From assembly GCA_017421905.1 (NCBI GenBank), contig JAFOHH010000177.1, positions 1-6,846 on the forward strand: a DNA stretch of 6,846 nt, given 5' to 3'. Numbering within the stretch: position 1 is the stretch's first letter; each line of letters starts with the position of its first letter. The DNA comes from Clostridia bacterium. Its GTDB lineage: Bacteria > Bacillota > Clostridia > Christensenellales > Borkfalkiaceae. Positions 5,451 through 6,846 of this stretch are shown piece by piece. The notes under the pieces are model-generated. The model did no database searches and was not told the DNA's origin. It was given only the letters and a program-made list of their open reading frames with translations. Made by a program: the position numbers and the translations under genes.

Positions 5451-6146
5451 ATGGAACACCTTGTAAAAGAAGGCGAGCGCAAAGAGGTGCTTTTTGCCGA
5501 TAAAATTATTTTACAAAGCGAAAATTACTACCGTTTCACCAGCGACGCGGTTGCGCTTTCCCGCTTTGCCACGGTAAAAGCAGGCGATAGCGTTGCCGAT
5601 TTTTGCGCAGGATGCGGAATCGTTGGGCTTCACGCCATGTGCTTAAACCCAAGGATTGCGCACCTTACGCTGTTCGAATTGCAAGAGCCCCTTTCCGATA
5701 TGTCCCGCCGCACCGCCGAGATAAACGGCGATAGCGAGCGCGTTACCGCCGTATGTACTCCCTTGCAAAAAATAGAGGGCTTTAACGGCGCGTTCGACCT
5801 CGTTTTATGCAATCCGCCCTATTTCAAGCTGAGCGATGGGGAGGGAAAGCAAACGGAAAGCGAGCTTCTTGCCAAAAAGGAAGTAGCCATAACGCTTGCC
5901 GAAATTGTCGAAATCGCCTCTAAAAAACTGCGCTTTGGCGGCAGATTTGCCATGTGCCATATTGCCGAGCGTTTAGTCGACGTTCTCACTTGTATGCGCC
6001 AAGCCAAAATTGAGCCCAAGCGTTTGCAATTTCTTGCAAGAAAGGAAGGCGGAGAGCCCTATCTCCTTCTTGTAGAAGGGGTAAAAGGCGGCAAGCCCGG
6101 ATTAAAAATGCAACCTACGGAGGTAAACCGATGCTCTACGTTGTAG
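5451..6146 (+). CDS. trmN6: tRNA1(Val) (adenine37-N6)-methyltransferase-like protein (YabB/TrmN6 family)
   Basis: Family members transfer a methyl group from S-adenosylmethionine to an adenine N6; E. coli TrmN6 (YfiC) modifies A37 of tRNA-Val. The product has 231 residues, near the usual 240-250. It opens with a segment also seen in YabB (ILQSENYYRFTSDAVALSRF, 20-39). The SAM-binding motif I follows (DFCAGCGIVGL, 50-60), then an acidic strand end (LFELQ, 74-78) and the catalytic NPPY at 121-124. The stretch after NPPY, ARHE in B. subtilis YabB as I recall it, reads AKKE here (141-144). It precedes rsmI with a 16-base overlap, matching the B. subtilis yabB-yabC pair apart from the missing yazA. 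No promoter is clear in the 44 bases after the terminator, so its transcription source is uncertain. The family is firm; the exact tRNA target is inferred. Confidence 0.92.
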   Translation: MEHLVKEGERKEVLFADKIILQSENYYRFTSDAVALSRFATVKAGDSVADFCAGCGIVGLHAMCLNPRIAHLTLFELQEPLSDMSRRTAEINGDSERVTAVCTPLQKIEGFNGAFDLVLCNPPYFKLSDGEGKQTESELLAKKEVAITLAEIVEIASKKLRFGGRFAMCHIAERLVDVLTCMRQAKIEPKRLQFLARKEGGEPYLLLVEGVKGGKPGLKMQPTEVNRCSTL

Positions 6147-6846
6147 GAACGCCCATCGGCAACTTAAAAGATATCACCCTGCGCGCCTTAGAAACGCTAA
6201 AAGCGGCGGACGTAATCCTTTGCGAGGATACCCGCCATTCGCTAAAGCTGCTTTCCGCTTACGAAATTAAAAAGCCCCTTATTTCCTATCATAAGTTTAA
6301 CGAAAAGGAGGCGGCGGAGCGGGTTATCGATATGCTGAAGGAGGGCAAGGAAGTCGCCCTGATTTCCGATGCCGGGATGCCCCTTATTTCCGACCCCGGC
6401 AGCGTGCTTACCGCGCGCCTGAGAGAGGAAAATTTGCCCTACACGGTTATCCCGGGCACTACGGCGTTCGTCCCCGCCCTTATTTTGGCAGGCTACGGCG
6501 CACCCTTCCTCTTTTACGGATTTTTGCCCGAAAAAAATAAGGAGCGTCAAGCCGAGCTGCGCGCGCTTTCCTCCCAAACGGCAAGCATTATCTTTTACTG
6601 CGCCCCGCACGACGTGGAAAAAACGATAAAAGACCTTTACGCCGCCTTTGGCGAACGCAACGCTTGCGCCGTGCGCGAAATTACTAAAATTTACGAAGAG
6701 GCAGAGCATTTCACCCTTTCCCAAGGGGTAAAAGAGCCCAAGGGCGAATACGTTTTAATCGTTTCGGGCGCGGCAAAAACCGACGAATTTGCCTCCCTTT
6801 CGGAAAAAGAGCATATTCAAAAATATTTGGACGAGGGGCTTTCTAA
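6131..6846 (+). CDS. rsmI: 16S rRNA (cytidine1402-2'-O)-methyltransferase RsmI, 3'-truncated by window edge
   Basis: RsmI methylates the 2'-O of C1402 in the 16S rRNA decoding centre using S-adenosylmethionine. The frame is open to the end of the window: 238 residues plus two bases are visible of about 280-290. The tetrapyrrole-methylase-like fold shows LYVVGTPIGNLKDIT at residues 2-16, CEDTRHS at 31-37, ISYHKFNE at 51-58, SDAGMPLISDPG at 79-90, PGTTAF at 108-113, and GFLPEKNKER at 130-139. Two spots differ from the common sequence: Leu in MPLISDPG, where Gly is usual, and TT after PG, where PS or AS is usual. ATG 6131 has GGAGG at 6119-6123 seven bases upstream and overlaps the trmN6 3' end by 16 bases, so the two are co-transcribed and probably coupled in translation. 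Confidence 0.96.
   Translation, partial: MLYVVGTPIGNLKDITLRALETLKAADVILCEDTRHSLKLLSAYEIKKPLISYHKFNEKEAAERVIDMLKEGKEVALISDAGMPLISDPGSVLTARLREENLPYTVIPGTTAFVPALILAGYGAPFLFYGFLPEKNKERQAELRALSSQTASIIFYCAPHDVEKTIKDLYAAFGERNACAVREITKIYEEAEHFTLSQGVKEPKGEYVLIVSGAAKTDEFASLSEKEHIQKYLDEGLS

Noticed and set aside
6242..6724. Minus-strand ORF of 160 codons
   Set aside because: It lies wholly opposite rsmI, which has clear family motifs; it has no recognisable protein features and no ribosome site that I could see.

Overview
The window is about 48% G+C by eye and reads as an ori-proximal housekeeping block of an anaerobic low-to-mid GC Firmicute, most likely class Clostridia. Every gene is on the + strand. 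The evidence is the gene order tmk - darA(yaaQ) - holB - ricT(yaaT) - trmN6(yabB) - rsmI(yabC), which is the Bacillus/Clostridium arrangement, together with a 2[4Fe-4S] ferredoxin of the Clostridium pasteurianum type. The strong preference for CCC, CGC and GCG-type codons and the mid-range GC would suit a Christensenellales-like gut lineage, but that is only a guess.

Layout: (1) 1-1083 is the C-terminal two thirds of lysyl-tRNA synthetase, cut by the window edge. (2) 1131-2120 is an unrecognised protein with one N-terminal membrane segment and a large domain predicted outside the cell. (3) 2136-2762 is thymidylate kinase. (4) 2763-2921 is a 159-base gap rich in hairpins that can pair in alternative ways; it is the least explained stretch of the window. 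(5) 2922-5120 is a tight run of darA (c-di-AMP-binding PII-like protein), holB (DNA polymerase III delta prime) and ricT (PSP1-domain protein), with a 1-base gap and then a 16-base overlap. (6) 5121-5415 is an independent small unit: an extended -10 promoter containing a perfect inverted repeat, a 56-residue ferredoxin with a strong Shine-Dalgarno, and a strong intrinsic terminator. (7) 5451-6846 is trmN6 overlapped by rsmI, the latter cut by the window end.

Together the genes serve tRNA charging (lysS), dTTP supply (tmk), replication clamp loading (holB), c-di-AMP sensing (darA), RNA processing and development control (ricT), tRNA and 16S rRNA modification (trmN6, rsmI) and low-potential electron transfer (ferredoxin). 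Compared with Bacillus subtilis, yaaR (between darA and holB), yabA (between ricT and trmN6) and yazA (between trmN6 and rsmI) are missing, and the ferredoxin sits where yabA would be.

No mobile element, CRISPR array, tRNA or rRNA gene was seen. I found no clear new multi-gene system. The best leads are the structured gap before darA, the ferredoxin next to the cysteine-rich RicT (a protein whose B. subtilis complex carries Fe-S clusters), and the unknown membrane protein between lysS and tmk.
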